From positions 2,418,001-2,482,000 of the forward strand of contig CM056878.1 in the NCBI GenBank assembly GCA_029876055.1: DNA of 64,000 nucleotides, written 5' to 3'. The position numbers and the translations under genes were made by a program. Shown in pieces: positions 22,446-35,245 of the stretch; position 1 is the first letter of the stretch, and each line of letters begins with the position of its first letter. Below the pieces are notes generated by a model. That model searched no databases and was not told the origin of the DNA. It saw nothing but the letters and a program-made list of their open reading frames with translations. The DNA comes from Madurella fahalii. Lineage: Eukaryota; Ascomycota; Sordariomycetes; Sordariales.

Positions 22446-25400
22446 TGAAGTGGTCATGATTCCCCTTTGAAATTTTTTTTTTTCTCTTTTTGTCTTTTTG
22501 CTTAATTTTCTTAGGCGGACGTAGAGGATGGGTAAAACAGGGCCTTATGATTGAATGCTTGGCTGGGAAGGGGGGTTGCTTCGCTTTTATTAGAATATGG
22601 CATAGAGACTGGGAGGATGGCTCCGAGGAGGGCAGCCAGGAAAGGAACTTTGTGTACTTCCCCTTTTTGACGGGGCGGCAGACGGCGCCCAATGAGACGG
22701 TTCAGGGACCGAGGGTGCGCTTTGAAAATTGAAATGCCCTTGTCCCCCAGTGATATTCGGCGTGTACCCTCCGAGATTGGTTTCGCGACTCGAAACCAGC
22801 TCGGCACATTAGAGGAAACCGGTAGTGGACGAGATTGAAGACCGACGGGGATTCTCGAAGACAAAGCAATTCCAAGAAAATCTGGGCGGGTACGGGACGC
22901 GGTACTGACGAGTAGCGCGCGCTCGTAAGGACTGGAACCATGCCCGCACAATGCGGGGGATCGTCGAGGTCGGCTTCGAGGGCGGGTTTCTACCCCAGGT
23001 ATCGTGGAGAAATGCTCATGCGGCGGCATGACATGCGTGCTGCGCATGCTGTGGCGGCACCCCAGGCCTGCCTCGAAGTCTCAGCCGAGCCGAGTAAAAC
23101 CAATAGCGTGATGTGAATTATCGCGCGCAACATGGCCGTTCCTTGTCTATTGTTTGGCCGACTTGGTCTGTCTTTCTCACCGGCCGTCGGTCTCTCGTCT
23201 CTCACCCTCGTTTTTCCCATCGAGCACCGTCACCCGCCACGCCGACACTTTTCGGATCCCCAAGATGAAGGGGGTCAAACCCCCCAAAATTTGGTCAGGG
23301 GTGTCTTTTGCAGCCATGGACATGATGCAATGCGGGCTCGCTGACGGCTGACGGCACATGCCCGTTTGGTGCCGACGGCGAACTACGGGACGCCGTCGTC
23401 GGGTGCGGCACAGTTCTGATCTGGGCACGGCTCGTCGGCGCAAATGACCGGGGGAACGTAACCGTGCCCAAGGCCTGGGCTTGGGTAGCGAATCGGGAAA
23501 GGCGGCAGAAGCCGGGGAAAGGACATCTCGGCGTCCTTGTGTCTGCGACTTTGCGACTTTTGCGACTCGGCGACTCTGCTGTTCTGCTCCCATGACTCCA
23601 ACACGGGGACGGACGGGACGTGCTCAGGATGCTGTGCAGCAGTGGCGCACGTTGTCGGGTTGGACATGTACGACAAGGCTGCTCGACCACAACCATTGGA
23701 CTTAAGATGGCGGCGGCACATGGGATCGTGCAACAGCTGCCGAAGAGGACATCGCGGCCTCTCCCCTCCCCCATGGTGTCCCCAACAGCCGGGCCTGGCC
23801 CGCATATTTCCACTTCGATCGGCGACGGCACTAGAGACCGAGGAGGGCTGCTCGGGGGGATACCCTGTGACTCCACTCCTTTGACCGGTCAACTTGGCTC
23901 TGCATTATCGTGCATTATCGTCGTGTCGGTGAGGCTCCGAGTCTGGGGCACCGGCGATGAGTTGTCGTGGCATTGCATCCCGACACCCGGGCTTTGGAGT
24001 TCGCCTAAGGAAAAAAAAAAAAAAGGAACAGCAAGGGAGAGCCAGAGAGGTGGGGCACGGTTTGCCGATGACGCGAAAAAGTTCGCAGAGGGCAGCGCAA
24101 AGCTCCGAAGTCCCGCCAAGCAGAGATCGGCTCCCCGGGGTCGACGGATGAGGCACGACGCTGGCCGCAAAGAGGAAGAAATTCGGACGAGTCCATCCTA
24201 TCCCTGCCCGGCTGCCGAATCTGGCTGCATGACGACCATGGAATCTTCGACTGCTACACTCCGGTTTATCCATCTCCGGCGCCGGAGACGTACCATGCAA
24301 TCAGGACATGTTGAAGATTAAATTGCTCAGGGACCGCTACTACAAAGGGTTTTGCAATGCAATTGTCCCTATCCGACGCTGGGCTGCTACAGGACCTCGA
24401 TTACGCACTCCCTTGGCTTGGGCACAGAGAGTGTGTGAAGCCCTCCGTCCCCAAGCCATCTCCCAACCGACGCGAGGAAACCCAATTCTGCTCCCGACAA
24501 AAGAGACGGGCTCCGATGCCCGAGGACAGTTGTCAGACGTCTCTTCGAGCGTCACATCTCATTTTGCGCCCCGCGCGCAGATAATAATTACCAATGCCGG
24601 AGGGGTTCCGGGCGCTTCTCTCGGACAGCTGCTCGCGGCTCACAGTCTCACACCCTGACCACGGTGCATTGTGCAGCGTGCACGCCCCCGTCCATCCACT
24701 TCGCTGCGCGTCGTCGTCGTCCTGCAGCTTGCGCATGGTCGACGCCTACCAGTGCGGGTAATCTTTCCGCTCCACTCACAGAGCTGCTAGGCCAGCCCTG
24801 CTTTCGACTCCGTGTTTTGATGCTGGCCATCCGTTAAGTTACGGTCTGCTGCGCCATCCGGCGCCCTGCGTTGGTCATGGTGGAGATGGAACCCGAAAAC
24901 TTCGGCGGGACCTCTCCCTCCCTCTCTCTATCCAAGGCAACTGTCGGTAGGCGCTGGCGTAGCAAATCGCATCCGGCTATTGCCAGCTGCCAGCTACCGT
25001 GGACCGCACCTAGCCTGACTATCTGACATTACACTAGCGCAGCAAAAGCCCCCCCTCCCCGGCCACTTCCGCAACTCCATCCAATGTCCATAGCCGGGAA
25101 GCCTCGAGACCCCGGACCGGCGAGGCACCAAAGAAATGTTGTGGATCATTGTATGCGTGCGCCATGCATGCAGCCAGCTGCAATCACTCCTCGACGGCGC
25201 AAGGCGGTGAGGAGACACAGGCCCAAAGGAATGGCCCGGGGCTTGTTAGTGTAGCGGAGCCCGTTTTAGTATCTGGTGCTGTCTGTGTCAAGGGCCTGCA
25301 GAACCATGTCGACTCGACCGACATCCGATTCATCAAGCATCTGCACTTTCCATGGAACTGCTGCGTCTGTTGCCCACTTTCCAGCCTGGCGAGCCGCAGC

Positions 25401-26099
25401 CCGTCATGCCGGGTACTCCGTACGTGCCCGCAGACGATCTTACAGATGAGCATGCGGCCGGGTCAGGAGGCAGAGAAAGGCCTTCTCGAACCCCATCCCC
25501 ATCCGACCGGATCGCCTTTCCCGCTGCCGGTTTCCCTTTGGGAAATTCCAGGCCGCAAATCCGCCCGTGCGAGCCCAACATCAGACGGGTAGCACTCTCT
25601 GTCAGTCTACGTCTCACGACCCTCGCCCGGGTTCCAGCCCGTCTTCGGTACCTCGCCCGCCACAAGGCATCAGGCGGTGATCCACAGGTTCCCGCGTCCT
25701 AGCGGTCCCAGCGCTGCCGGGGCCTCCCATGGTTGGGGCAAGGCCTGTTCGGTCTCAAGAATTCTCCGCAGTTGGATGTGTGTAGCGGCCCAAAAGGTAT
25801 GATGCCGCAGCGGCAAGGAGATGGGAGGGGGAGGAGGGGAAAATGAAGACGAAAAAGGGACTAGGCCAATCTACGCGGCATATGCATCTACCGTCTCTGA
25901 AAATGTCATTCCAGAAACAGAGTACGGCTGGGTCGCGGGCTTGTGCGACATCAAGCCAAGCCGCCTGTGACTTGACTTTAAAAAGGGAAAGTGGGCAGCC
26001 GCGGGCCTGGGCCAACAATCCCAGAAAGAGGCCCGCGACTGGCCGTTGCATTGGCTGGCTGGGAACCTTGCTTCAGTGCTGGGGGGGGGGGGATGGGGA

Positions 26100-26130
26100 G
26101 GGGGGGGGGGCCCTGCAGGCCCCTCCCCCC
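26100..26130. repeat. GC-rich perfect-type hairpin
   Basis: Positions 26100-26112 can pair with 26118-26130 around a CTGCA loop, giving 13 base pairs with a single G-T wobble. An additional G12 run lies just upstream (26081-26092). Confidence 0.75.
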
Positions 26131-27091
26131 ACCAATGCTAGCGCCCGGGGGCTGCTCTAGCGAAGGGCTGCCATACTAGTAACACTAAACCAATCCTACC
26201 TTGCCTTACCGACCTCACCTTTCCCGCGTCCCATGGGGAGGGACAGGACGACTTAATGTACAGACGTCTTTTCAACTAATACCTCGGACGCCCCGCTGTT
26301 GACCGACTGGAGCTTGACCTTCCCCAGAAATCAACAAGCTTTGTCCCACACGCTCGTTATACTTTTCAGTTGTCCTCGGCGGCTCGAGGTTCGAGGTTCG
26401 AGGTCTGGTTGTCGTGCCTCTACTTTCCGCTTGTTCGATCGGTTTGGATCGGCCCTCTTCGGTGAAGGCAGGTCACACCTCCAGCCGAAGCCCTGGAAAG
26501 TGGCAGCGACAGCAACAACGACAGCAACAACCGGGAAGCGGGCGACCTTGTAGATCTTGGAAGCTTGCAAGGTCAGTTTCTCGAAAGTCATTCCGCCGTC
26601 TTGGGCCATCCCGACCCGCTCTGGAGTGGCAAAAAAGCCACACCAACCTCGTCAGCTGCCGCATCCATCCTCCCCACCATCGCCTACTCCAGCCCCGTTG
26701 ACCGAGCCCATTCGCCATTGACATTCGACATGCTGACTTGCCAGAACCATTTTGCCAGCGCCTTCCATTTGCCGCCACAGTCCGTAAAGGCCATGAGCTG
26801 CCGGCATTGCGTCGTCGTCCCATTGTAACAAGCCCCGTATGTCCCACAATTGCTCTACTATACCCGCTTATCATTACTGTTACCACTATCGCTACCGCTA
26901 CCACTACTGTCACCACCACCATTGCTAGCACCTCAACCATCACCGCGCCTCGGGAGGCAACCAGCATGCAGGGCCGCCTGCAGCAGTCGTTCACCGTTTC
27001 CTCCTCCTCCTCCTCTTCCTCGCCGTTCTCATACTCCTCGCTAGCATCTTCCCGCCTCTAACACACCGCTCTAACCTCGCCAGGCCCCAGC

Positions 27092-30000
27092 ATGGATACG
27101 CCACTCGAAGACGGCCCGGCGCCCCCGCTTGCGCGGTCGGTTCTGCGAACCGCGCAGCTCCTCTACCCGGTCGTGCTGCTCCTGGCCTTCATCGTGTCGG
27201 CTGGTGTCCATAGCATCGTTTCGTCGAGGACCGAGGAAGAGCTGGTCGTCCCCACAGTCAAGGGCCCCGGCGGCAAGCCGCTGCCTATTACCAAGAGGAA
27301 ACGAGAGCAGGGAGCGGCACAGACGGAGGACGCCGGCGGCGCCGGTTACGCAAAGAAGGCCTTTCAGTGCGTGACAGCCGCCGTCATACTGTCGTTCGTT
27401 GCCAATGGCGCCGCAATCGCGGCTCGTATCCTGCAATCTGTCAGGATGTCCGGGCTCGAACACGCATGGTGGTGTGGTGAGGAGCGAGTTGTGAGTGTTG
27501 CCCCGCTGCGGCCGGCCCGGCGCTTGCCGATTTTCGCTAGGAGCGTCCTACTGATGAACGCCCTAAGGTCTACGTTGCCGGTTCCGTGTTCTTCTACATC
27601 TACGTCCTCATTACGCTCTACGAAGAGTCTCAGATCCCGACCGTTGTCCACCAGATCGTCTGGATTCTCGGCCTGGTGGGCGAAGTCATCATTCTTGTCG
27701 CCTTCTTCGGCACCATAGCTGGGGGGACCGACATCGCAGATGGCGGGACGGTGGTGGCTGCGAAGCCGGCGAACAGCTTCGACTCTTGGAACGCCCTCGA
27801 TCTCGGCATTGCAAGCACCCGTGTCTGCCTCTTCGCATTGCTCGTGTGCCTATATGCGCTCGTCGCTCTCGGGAGGAGCCGGGAAGAGCGGCGGCTCAGG
27901 GATGAGGAGGCTCAGCGGTCGGACGCGGACGAGTCGAGCCCGTTGCTCAACGGTAACGGGGAATATCACAGCCACGCCAACGGCCATGCGAGGCGAGGCA
28001 CACACTACGGTGGTACACACGGGAGCGCGGCCGGCCCCGGGGCCCCGGGCTGTCAGCAGCGGGACGAGGAGGCGGCTTTCTACAGGCCAGAGAAGCTCCC
28101 GCACAAGACGTGGTACGAATACTGCCGCGGATACTCGGTCTTCTTCCCATACCTCTGGCCCAGCGACTCTCTCAAGCTCCAGGGCGTGGTTCTGTTGTGC
28201 TTCATCCTCGTTCTCCTGCAGCGTGCCGTCAATGTCATGGTGCCCGCCCAGATGGAAATCGTGACGAACACGCTTGACCCGAGGACGGATACCGACGACA
28301 CACCCTGGGTTCAGCTGGGGCTCCTGATCTTGTATAAGCTGCTGCAAGGACCCTCTGGCTTGCTGGGATCCCTCCGGTCTATCCTCTGGATTCCCGTGTC
28401 GCAACACACCTACCGCGCTTTGACAACGGCCGCCTTCGAGCACGTGCACTCACTCTCGCTGGATTTCCATCTGGGCAAGCGCACAGGCGAGGTGCTCTCG
28501 GCGCTCAATAAAGGCGCTTCCATCAACCAGTTTCTAGAGCAGGTCACGTTCCAGGTGGTGCCGATGCTTGTGGACCTCATGGTTGCCATCATTTTCTTCT
28601 ACATCAACTTCGGGCCCTTGTACTCTCTCTACGCCTCGGTCATCACTTTCTACTACCTCTACCTGACCATCCGCATGGCTGCCACTAGAGCCGACCAGCG
28701 GCGCGACATGGTCAACGCCGACCGCGAGGAGGAAGCCGTCAAGAACGATTCAATCACGTCGTACGAGACGGTCAAGTACTTCAATGCCGAGAAGTACGAG
28801 TTTGATCGCTACCGCAACGCTATCAAGAACTTCCAGGTTGCCGAGGCCAAGGTCACATGGGGCATCAACAACATGAACGCGTGCCAGTCGGTCGTGTTTA
28901 TGTGCGGCATGCTTGTCGCATTACTGACATGCGGGTACCAGGTGTCGCAGGGACAGAGGACTATTGGCCAGTTCGTTTCGCTCGTCACATACTTGGGCCA
29001 GCTGCAGGGGCCGCTCAACTTCTTCGGCACCTTCTACCGGACGGTACAGTCGGCCATGATCTCTGGCGAGAGGCTGCTCGAGCTCTTCAAGATTCGCCCC
29101 ACCGTCGTGGACAGATCAGGCGTGCCCCCCTTGGCGGAATGCAGCGGCCACATCAAGTGGAACAAGGTCGGCTTCGCCTACGACCAGCGTAGGCCGGCAC
29201 TGCACGATCTGTCGTTTGAGTGCAAGCCTGGCACCACGACAGCCTTTGTGGGAGAGTCGGGTGGAGGCAAGTCGACCGTGTTCCGACTCATGTTCCGATA
29301 TTACAACTGCCACACCGGGAGCATCGAGGTCGACGGCAAGGACGTGAAGGACCTGACGATTGACTCGGTGCGCCGCTTTATCGGCGTCGTGCCGCAGGAT
29401 ACCATCCTGTTCAACGAGACGCTGATGTACAACCTCAAGTACGCCAATCCGAACGCGAGCGACGAGGACGTGTTTGACGCGTGCCGTGCGGCCGCCATCC
29501 ACGACCGCATCATGAGCTTCCCCGACGGCTACCTCACAAAAGTAGGCGAACGAGGTCTGCGGCTGAGTGGTGGCGAGAAGCAGCGCGTGGCGATTGCGCG
29601 CACCATCCTAAAGAACCCAAAGATCATCATGCTGGATGAGGCGACGTCAGCACTGGACGGAGAGACCGAGCAAAAGATCCAGTCGAAGCTGATTAGTGGC
29701 AACTTTGGGCAGGGTCGGACCCTGTTGATCATCGCGTAAGTTTCTTTTTTTTACCATTCCGCTGCCGCTTGGCCCGGTGGGTCCGTCCTGGTAGCTAATT
29801 CTCTACTCCCTAGACACCGTTTGTCCACAATCACACATGCCGACCAGATCATCGTGCTGCACGCCGGCACCATGGTGGAGAAGGGCACCCACCAGGAGCT
29901 TCTCGCCCTCAACGGCCGCTATGCCGCCATGTGGGAGAAGCACTGCCGCGCGGAACGTGCTGCTGAGCAAGCACGCGATGCGACACGGAAGGCCAAGAAG

Positions 30001-30312
30001 CTTCTGAGTCAAGCGAACATCTCTCGCCGGGACGAGATATCGGATGGGTACAGCAGCATGGTGTCGTCCGCCATCCTGCCTAGCGGCGTGGCCACTCCCC
30101 GACCTAAGGCCGACGGGCACGACACGGCGTCTATATCGTCGGATGCGAGCAATACCGCCTCTGAAGGGACCCTCCAAGACGACGGATCCGATAACCGCCA
30201 CGAAGACATCTCCGGGGATGAGAAGCCGGACGACGCGCGCCGGCCGCTGCTCTACTCGTTTCCCTCGCAATCATCTGCCGGTCGTTCGACAGATGCGTCT
30301 AGATCACCTTGA
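27092..30312 (+). CDS. hmt1: Half-size ABC transporter, HMT1/ABCB6 type (heavy-metal tolerance)
   Basis: Exons 27092-27490, 27568-29735 and 29814-30312 give 1021 aa. An extra N-terminal membrane domain (about five hydrophobic segments, residues 20-270), typical of HMT1/ABCB6 proteins, precedes a six-helix ABC transmembrane domain (about 340-640) and one nucleotide-binding domain. The latter has Walker A GESGGGKST (695-703), signature LSGGEKQR (from 799), Walker B IIMLDEATS (D823/E824) and H-loop HRLSTI (H857). SYETVKYFNAE and related segments are characteristic of the ATM/HMT subfamily. S. pombe Hmt1 sits in the vacuolar membrane and exports thiol/phytochelatin conjugates; mitochondrial Atm1 is the main alternative. 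The extra N-terminal domain and lack of a clear mitochondrial presequence favour Hmt1. The C-terminal 150 residues are a Ser/Asp/Glu-rich tail. An in-frame ATG-rich leader precedes the start. Confidence 0.92.
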
Positions 30313-32774
30313 GCTCGATCAAAGCCAGCCGAGTCTGAATAAACTAATACCACACACATTCGACGCAGCGAATATGACATTGGAGACTGGATGATGAGAC
30401 TATCCAGGCCCAATAGGACAACCACGGCCCGTTGCCACCGCCCCTTCAGACTCTCTCGATACCATAATTTTCCGTCAACCACCCAGCGAGGCGACGAACG
30501 TGCCTCCACTTTAATGCCGCCCATACCGCAATACAGCCGAACCACAACGGCGACGGAATAGACGCATGCTTGAAGTTCATTACGAGACGAGACGAGTCGA
30601 ATCGGATCGGATCAAGAGTTTTTACGAGCCCAAGAGCCGTAGTAATCAATCAACAAATACCCCGAAGAAATAACCTTTTCCTTGTTTATATACACGGCCT
30701 TTTTTCTGTTTTCTTTCCCCTTGTTTTTCTTTCATTTCTTTTTCTTCTCTTCGTTCCCGATTTCGCCTTCTCTTCCTTTTCCAGGCCATGAATTGTTGCT
30801 TTGCATTCCGCTTTTGCTTTTTTATCATTTTGGTTTGCCTCGTTGCAAATTAATGAAGAGATGAATGACCATGATTCCCAAGCATGGGGCGGCGTTTTCC
30901 TTCCTGTTTTGCCTTTTTCCTTATTCCTGAGGATGGAGACGGAGGGGCCAAGGCGAAAGGAGAGGGAGGTGGGTCCTGGGGGGGTTGGAAGGGGAAGAGA
31001 AGGGGGGAAGGGGGGAGGGGTTACGCATGTGGATGGGGATCGGGATGGGGTGCTAATGGTACTCTGCGCTTACTAGGTGCTAAAGGAGCACGGGGCTGGA
31101 TTGGGTTTGCGATTCCGTTTGGGTTGGATGGGTGGGTGGTTGGGAAGGTCCCAAGCGTGGGCGGGGATTAAAGAAAGAGAAAGCATTTCGCAAACGTATC
31201 TTCTTGATGTGTGTTTTCCGTGTTTTGTGTGTGTGTGTGTCTGAATGTTGCTTGTGCGTGAGCCGGTCTGTGTGTGGGTTTGATTTTGTTTCGTTGGAGC
31301 GGGACGTCGGTGGGAAGTGAAACGGAGTACGATCTATGATCGAGATGATCAAGGGATGGACGATGGGGTGGGCAAGGTAGTTTCTTATCATTCTTGTGAG
31401 TTTTGTTTCTTCCTCTGCGCTCTTCGTTTTCTGCTTCACTCTCGGGATCTCTGGGAGGAATCTTGGGAAATGGCGGCAACGCGGGCTAGGGTCTAGGGTC
31501 TAGAGTTTGGGGTTGGGTGGGTAAAGAAGGAAAGAGGGCGGGCCAAAGAGGCGTGCTGGGTCGCGTGGATATGCAATGGAAAACGCGGCCGTAGGGTAAT
31601 GTTTGAGTTTGGGTTGTTGAAGGATGGGGTGGATGAGGGCATGTGTGTTTGTGTTTCATGTTTGTGCTTTTTTGTCTTGGTCTTGATCAAGGAGACACGG
31701 GAATTGCAGGCCCTACCTTACTAAGTCCTACTTACCTGCTCACCTGCCTGTCTTATTAGTGGACAAGGACAGATCAATGGGTCGAGCCTGGGGCGAGGGA
31801 GAGGAGAGCGGCCTGTCGTCCGTGCCTACGTGTCTATTCTAGGATCATCACCAAGCATCGTGTGTCTTGTATGTCGGCTGCGTGTTTGCCGTGGTGTTAT
31901 GAGCTGGGATTACCGTGAAATAAGTCATTGATGAAGGCAACATGACGGACTTGTACATTGGTCCCTCCTGTTCGACCGGAGGAGTAGTGAGCGTTGACTG
32001 GTAACAGGATACTCTATTAATTCTGTGTGCACTGCACATTTAGTCCTTGTATTAAAAGTTTACTATGCAAGTATTGTCCGATCAAAGTCGAGCGTTGTAA
32101 CAAACTTTGTGCTTACATATCTCATCCGTCAGATAAGCGGCGGCCAATGGGCTTCGTGAAACAGGGGTTTTTCGGGTACAGTGCCCCAACCCCTTTCCTG
32201 CTCCTGTGTTTATGGAATTGCTGAAGATGCTTGCGAGGGTGTTTTGCCTGCTTCGGCTCATTGCTCTGCCTCCTCCCCCTCTTTCCTTCCGAATCTAGAT
32301 GTCGTGTGATCATGAATTTTGTGTCATTGGTCCAGATCTCATTCACCATCCTTAGTTGTGTTCCGGCCAGCCCCGGTAGAGACCAGTTTGCTAAGCGGAA
32401 ACCACTTCCCATGTCTGATGCCCCTCCGCTGTTCCGACATCTTTCCCCAATATTCCTAGCTCAAACCAAAAGTGAGCGTGCGGCTCTCGTAACTCACAGC
32501 GGATGGCCCTGCCTTGATGATGGCGTCTGAAGCAAGTATGGAAATGCAGAGGAACCGGAGGGTTTGCCCTGAAATAAAACGCCCCGACACCTGCCCATGG
32601 TTGCTCCCCGGCCTGCTCGCTGAATTTGTATGCAGGAAATGCCAAATACAATAAAAAAAGCGAGAGATTTGCATCCGCTCATATGCCTCCATATCCGTCC
32701 CCGCAGGTCGCTGTCTCGTCTAGATGCAACATATTATACTGGCAAGCTCCCGTATACATCAATACACACTCGCT
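30313..32774. other. Spacer between the ABC transporter and ceramide synthase genes (convergent)
   Basis: No gene is supported. It holds a T/CT-rich tract (30690-30780), a G-rich quadruplex-type block (30978-31020), a GT-rich run near 31225-31245, and TTT/GGG-rich low-complexity sequence to 31680. The region 31700-32770 shows only short overlapping frames. Confidence 0.55.
30978..31020 (+). repeat. G-rich quadruplex-type block
   Basis: Five runs of 4-7 G separated by 1-7 purines or T lie about 0.67 kb after the ABC transporter stop codon. This is a composition call only. Confidence 0.7.
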
Positions 32775-34247
32775 TTAGCGACTGCTCGTGTTAGCCGCAC
32801 CATTGGCAGCAGCAGCTTTGCCATTCGCAGCAGCAGCTACCTCGTCTTCAACCTCGGACTCCTCGGCATCGCTCCGGTCGTCCTTGGCCACATTGTGCAC
32901 GACGAAGCGGTAGGCAATCCGGATGATGAAGAAGAGCCAAAAGAGGTTGAGCGCCTGCAGGGAGCTGAGCAGGGCCAGGGTGATGACGAACGACAGAGTG
33001 CACTTGTACTGTTGCGTCTCCCAGTCGAGCTCGTAGGGTCCCACCGTCTTGAACTCGGTGAAGAGGCTGAAGAGGATGCGCATGTTGAGGTAGTGTCGCA
33101 GGTAGATCCACACGCACATGAAGGTGAAGTAGTAGGGGCCTGTGAGCGGGTGATCGAGGTAGTTGAGAGTCTTAGACGTCTGAGTTAGGGGAAAGGGTTA
33201 GTTTCGCGTTTTTTTTTTTTTTTCTTTTTTTTTTTTCTTTCCTTTTTTTTTGGTTAAAGGAGAGAAGGGAGACGTACAGCGAGGAAGAAATCGCTAATGT
33301 CATGGGTGATGTAGACCGCCAGTCCCATGTAAGTGAAGTGGAAGCGGTAACTCAGGCCGATGAGCGCCAGACTCACGATGTGGTGGCCGACCAGCTCCTT
33401 GAAGTCCTTGCGCGGCTTCTCCATGCCAAGCAGCAGCACAATGGCCTGCTGGGCCCAGTATGCAGCCTGGAAGAGATAGTAGAACTTGAAGAGGGCGTCG
33501 TGCGTCTTGTGGGGAAAGTTCTCGTACATGCCACGCGTGTTGAAGTACCACACGGGGGTGCGGCTCATGACATACACGCCCGTGGGGCCCAGGATGCCGA
33601 AATAGAGGGCCGTGTACATCTGCTCCATGTAGCGGGCTTGCTTGCCGCGCGACTTGAGCCCCGCCCAGCGGGCCATGGGCCGTAGGATCTCCTGCATGAT
33701 GAACTCGCGCGTAAAGGACAGCACGACGGTATAGAACGATACGAAGGCGATGTCCCACAAGCCCTTGCCGTACTGGGGCAGCTCATCGGGGCTTGACACG
33801 GGAAGCTTGTACGAGAGGAAGATGAACGGGTGGATCGGGTTGCTCTCGGTCGGGTTCAGGGCATACAGCGACAGGAATATGGACAGGATGACCAGCGGCA
33901 GCACCCATGTATGCTTCACGACGATGGTCTTTGCGCGCCGTAGGGCCGAGCGGGCTTTGCGCCGCTTCGAGAATCGCTTCGAGAGGGTCCCCGGCGCTGC
34001 TTGCTCCTAGTGCAATCAGCACCTTATCATGAATATCTTCTGGAAAAGGCGAGCATACCTTCGCAGTGCCGTTAAGGTGGGCGATGCTGGTGGCTAGGGC
34101 GGGCGCACCCGTGTCACCGACGCGCAACTCGGCCCCTAGCACGCTGGATTTCCTGCGCCGGCGGGCCGTGTTCACATCTCCCGCAGAGTGTAATTGACGG
34201 TCCGCTGCCGTGGCTAGCGGCGGAAACGGTTCAGTGCCGCCTGGCAT
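32775..34247 (-). CDS. Ceramide synthase (Lag1/Lac1, TLC domain)
   Basis: Exons 34247-34059, 34006-33278 and 33179-32775 give 440 aa. The enzyme joins a fatty acyl-CoA to a sphingoid base in the endoplasmic reticulum to make (dihydro)ceramide. The N-terminal 95 residues are soluble and basic (RRRRKSS, KRFSKRRKARSALRRAK). A first membrane helix follows (HTWVLPLVILSIFLSLYAL), then the TLC domain with the Lag motif. This contains the catalytic His pair in GHHIVSLALIG (H271/H272), the acidic residues in THDISDFFLA (D299, D302), and the following SKTLNYLDHP...YFTFMCVWIYLRHYLN. About six to eight membrane segments are visible, and the C-terminus is acidic (DDRSDAEESEVEDEV). The last intron is purine/A-rich on the sense strand, which is unusual before an acceptor. 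Which of the fungal Lag1 or Lac1/Bar1 paralogues it is cannot be told. Confidence 0.93.
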
Positions 34248-35245
34248 GGCTTCTCTTTCCCCTTTTTGTCTCGTCAAGTTCTGTTGCTCCTGGGGGCGCA
34301 GAGGTTTTGCTCTTCCAGGCCGGATTCGAAGGTGCGAGGTCGCACAAGTTTTTGTGTCAAAATCAGGAGACCAAGACAGTAGTAACACCCGAATCCGAGC
34401 AATGCGCCGTCGCCGTGTTCAACCGTCTCCCCCCGTCGACAATGAGTCGTTGCCGCACACAGAAATGCCGGGGCAAAAAAGATGAAGACCGGCATCCTGA
34501 AGAAGAAAGCAAACTCGAACCAGGACCGTGCCATCGGGATTTCAGAAAATCGACTTTCTCGGCGCGCTCGCGCTCTTCTCGTTGGACAACCCCTGGTTCG
34601 GCCGCCAAGCTGCGCCCAGCGCTCGCCAGGGGCCCCAGAATGCCGATGACCCACGTTCAGCCCCTGAAGGCCCTCGACAGTTGTTAAACTACGCCAGCAT
34701 GCAGCGCTCGGCAGTTCCCGGCCCCCCTTGTTACACCGCCTGTCACACTGCCGGAGGCCCAGTTAATTATCACTTCCAGACCGTTATCAATAGCCGGTGC
34801 TCCCCATCGACCCAATGCTGCAATCATGGGCGAGCAAGGATATCCACCACAGACAACTAGACAACACCCCTTAGCTTAGCCGGGGAATTCATTGCCACGT
34901 GAAATTTGGAACAGTAAGTGCTCTCTAGAAGAAAATGACGCATCCAAAACCAGAAACTCCCGTCGTAGAGTATCCTTTCGTCCCAGACACTAGCTAAGTC
35001 AAGTAGATATGGTATCCATTCCCGCTTCAAAATCCGCTCAACCAATTCCCAAGTACTCGTTTTGTTAGCCTGCCTAGCCCCTGAACCCCTCTCAAAAACA
35101 CTATCAGGTGAAAAAAGATGCCAAAGAGAAAATACTCGCTCCCGCACACGCCTGTAAATGCTCATCGGATAACGCGAATGCCAAAATAAACGATCAGGGC
35201 GTCGCAGCCCCAGCACCATTGCCAGACGGTTGTTGTTGCTGGTTG
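34248..35245. other. Spacer between palH and the ceramide synthase gene
   Basis: This is the promoter side of the ceramide synthase gene and the 3' side of palH; both genes run on the minus strand. I see no additional gene. Short frames of up to 126 codons overlap on both strands and look like chance. Confidence 0.55.

Larger units (their letters stand above)
22398..27091. other. 4.7 kb region without a recognisable gene
   Basis: The region holds a G-rich telomere-like repeat (22424-22445), a strong GC hairpin (26100-26130) and many overlapping short frames, some up to 233 codons, none with family resemblance. The last 700 nt (about 26300-27090) are pyrimidine- and CAA/CAC-rich and probably contain the leader of the ABC transporter gene, with several upstream ATGs. 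No tRNA or transposon signature was found. Confidence 0.5.

Noticed and set aside
23295..24321. Overlapping frames of 193 (minus) and 233 (plus) codons
   Set aside because: Both are Ser/Pro/Arg- or Gly-rich and overlap on opposite strands without family motifs.
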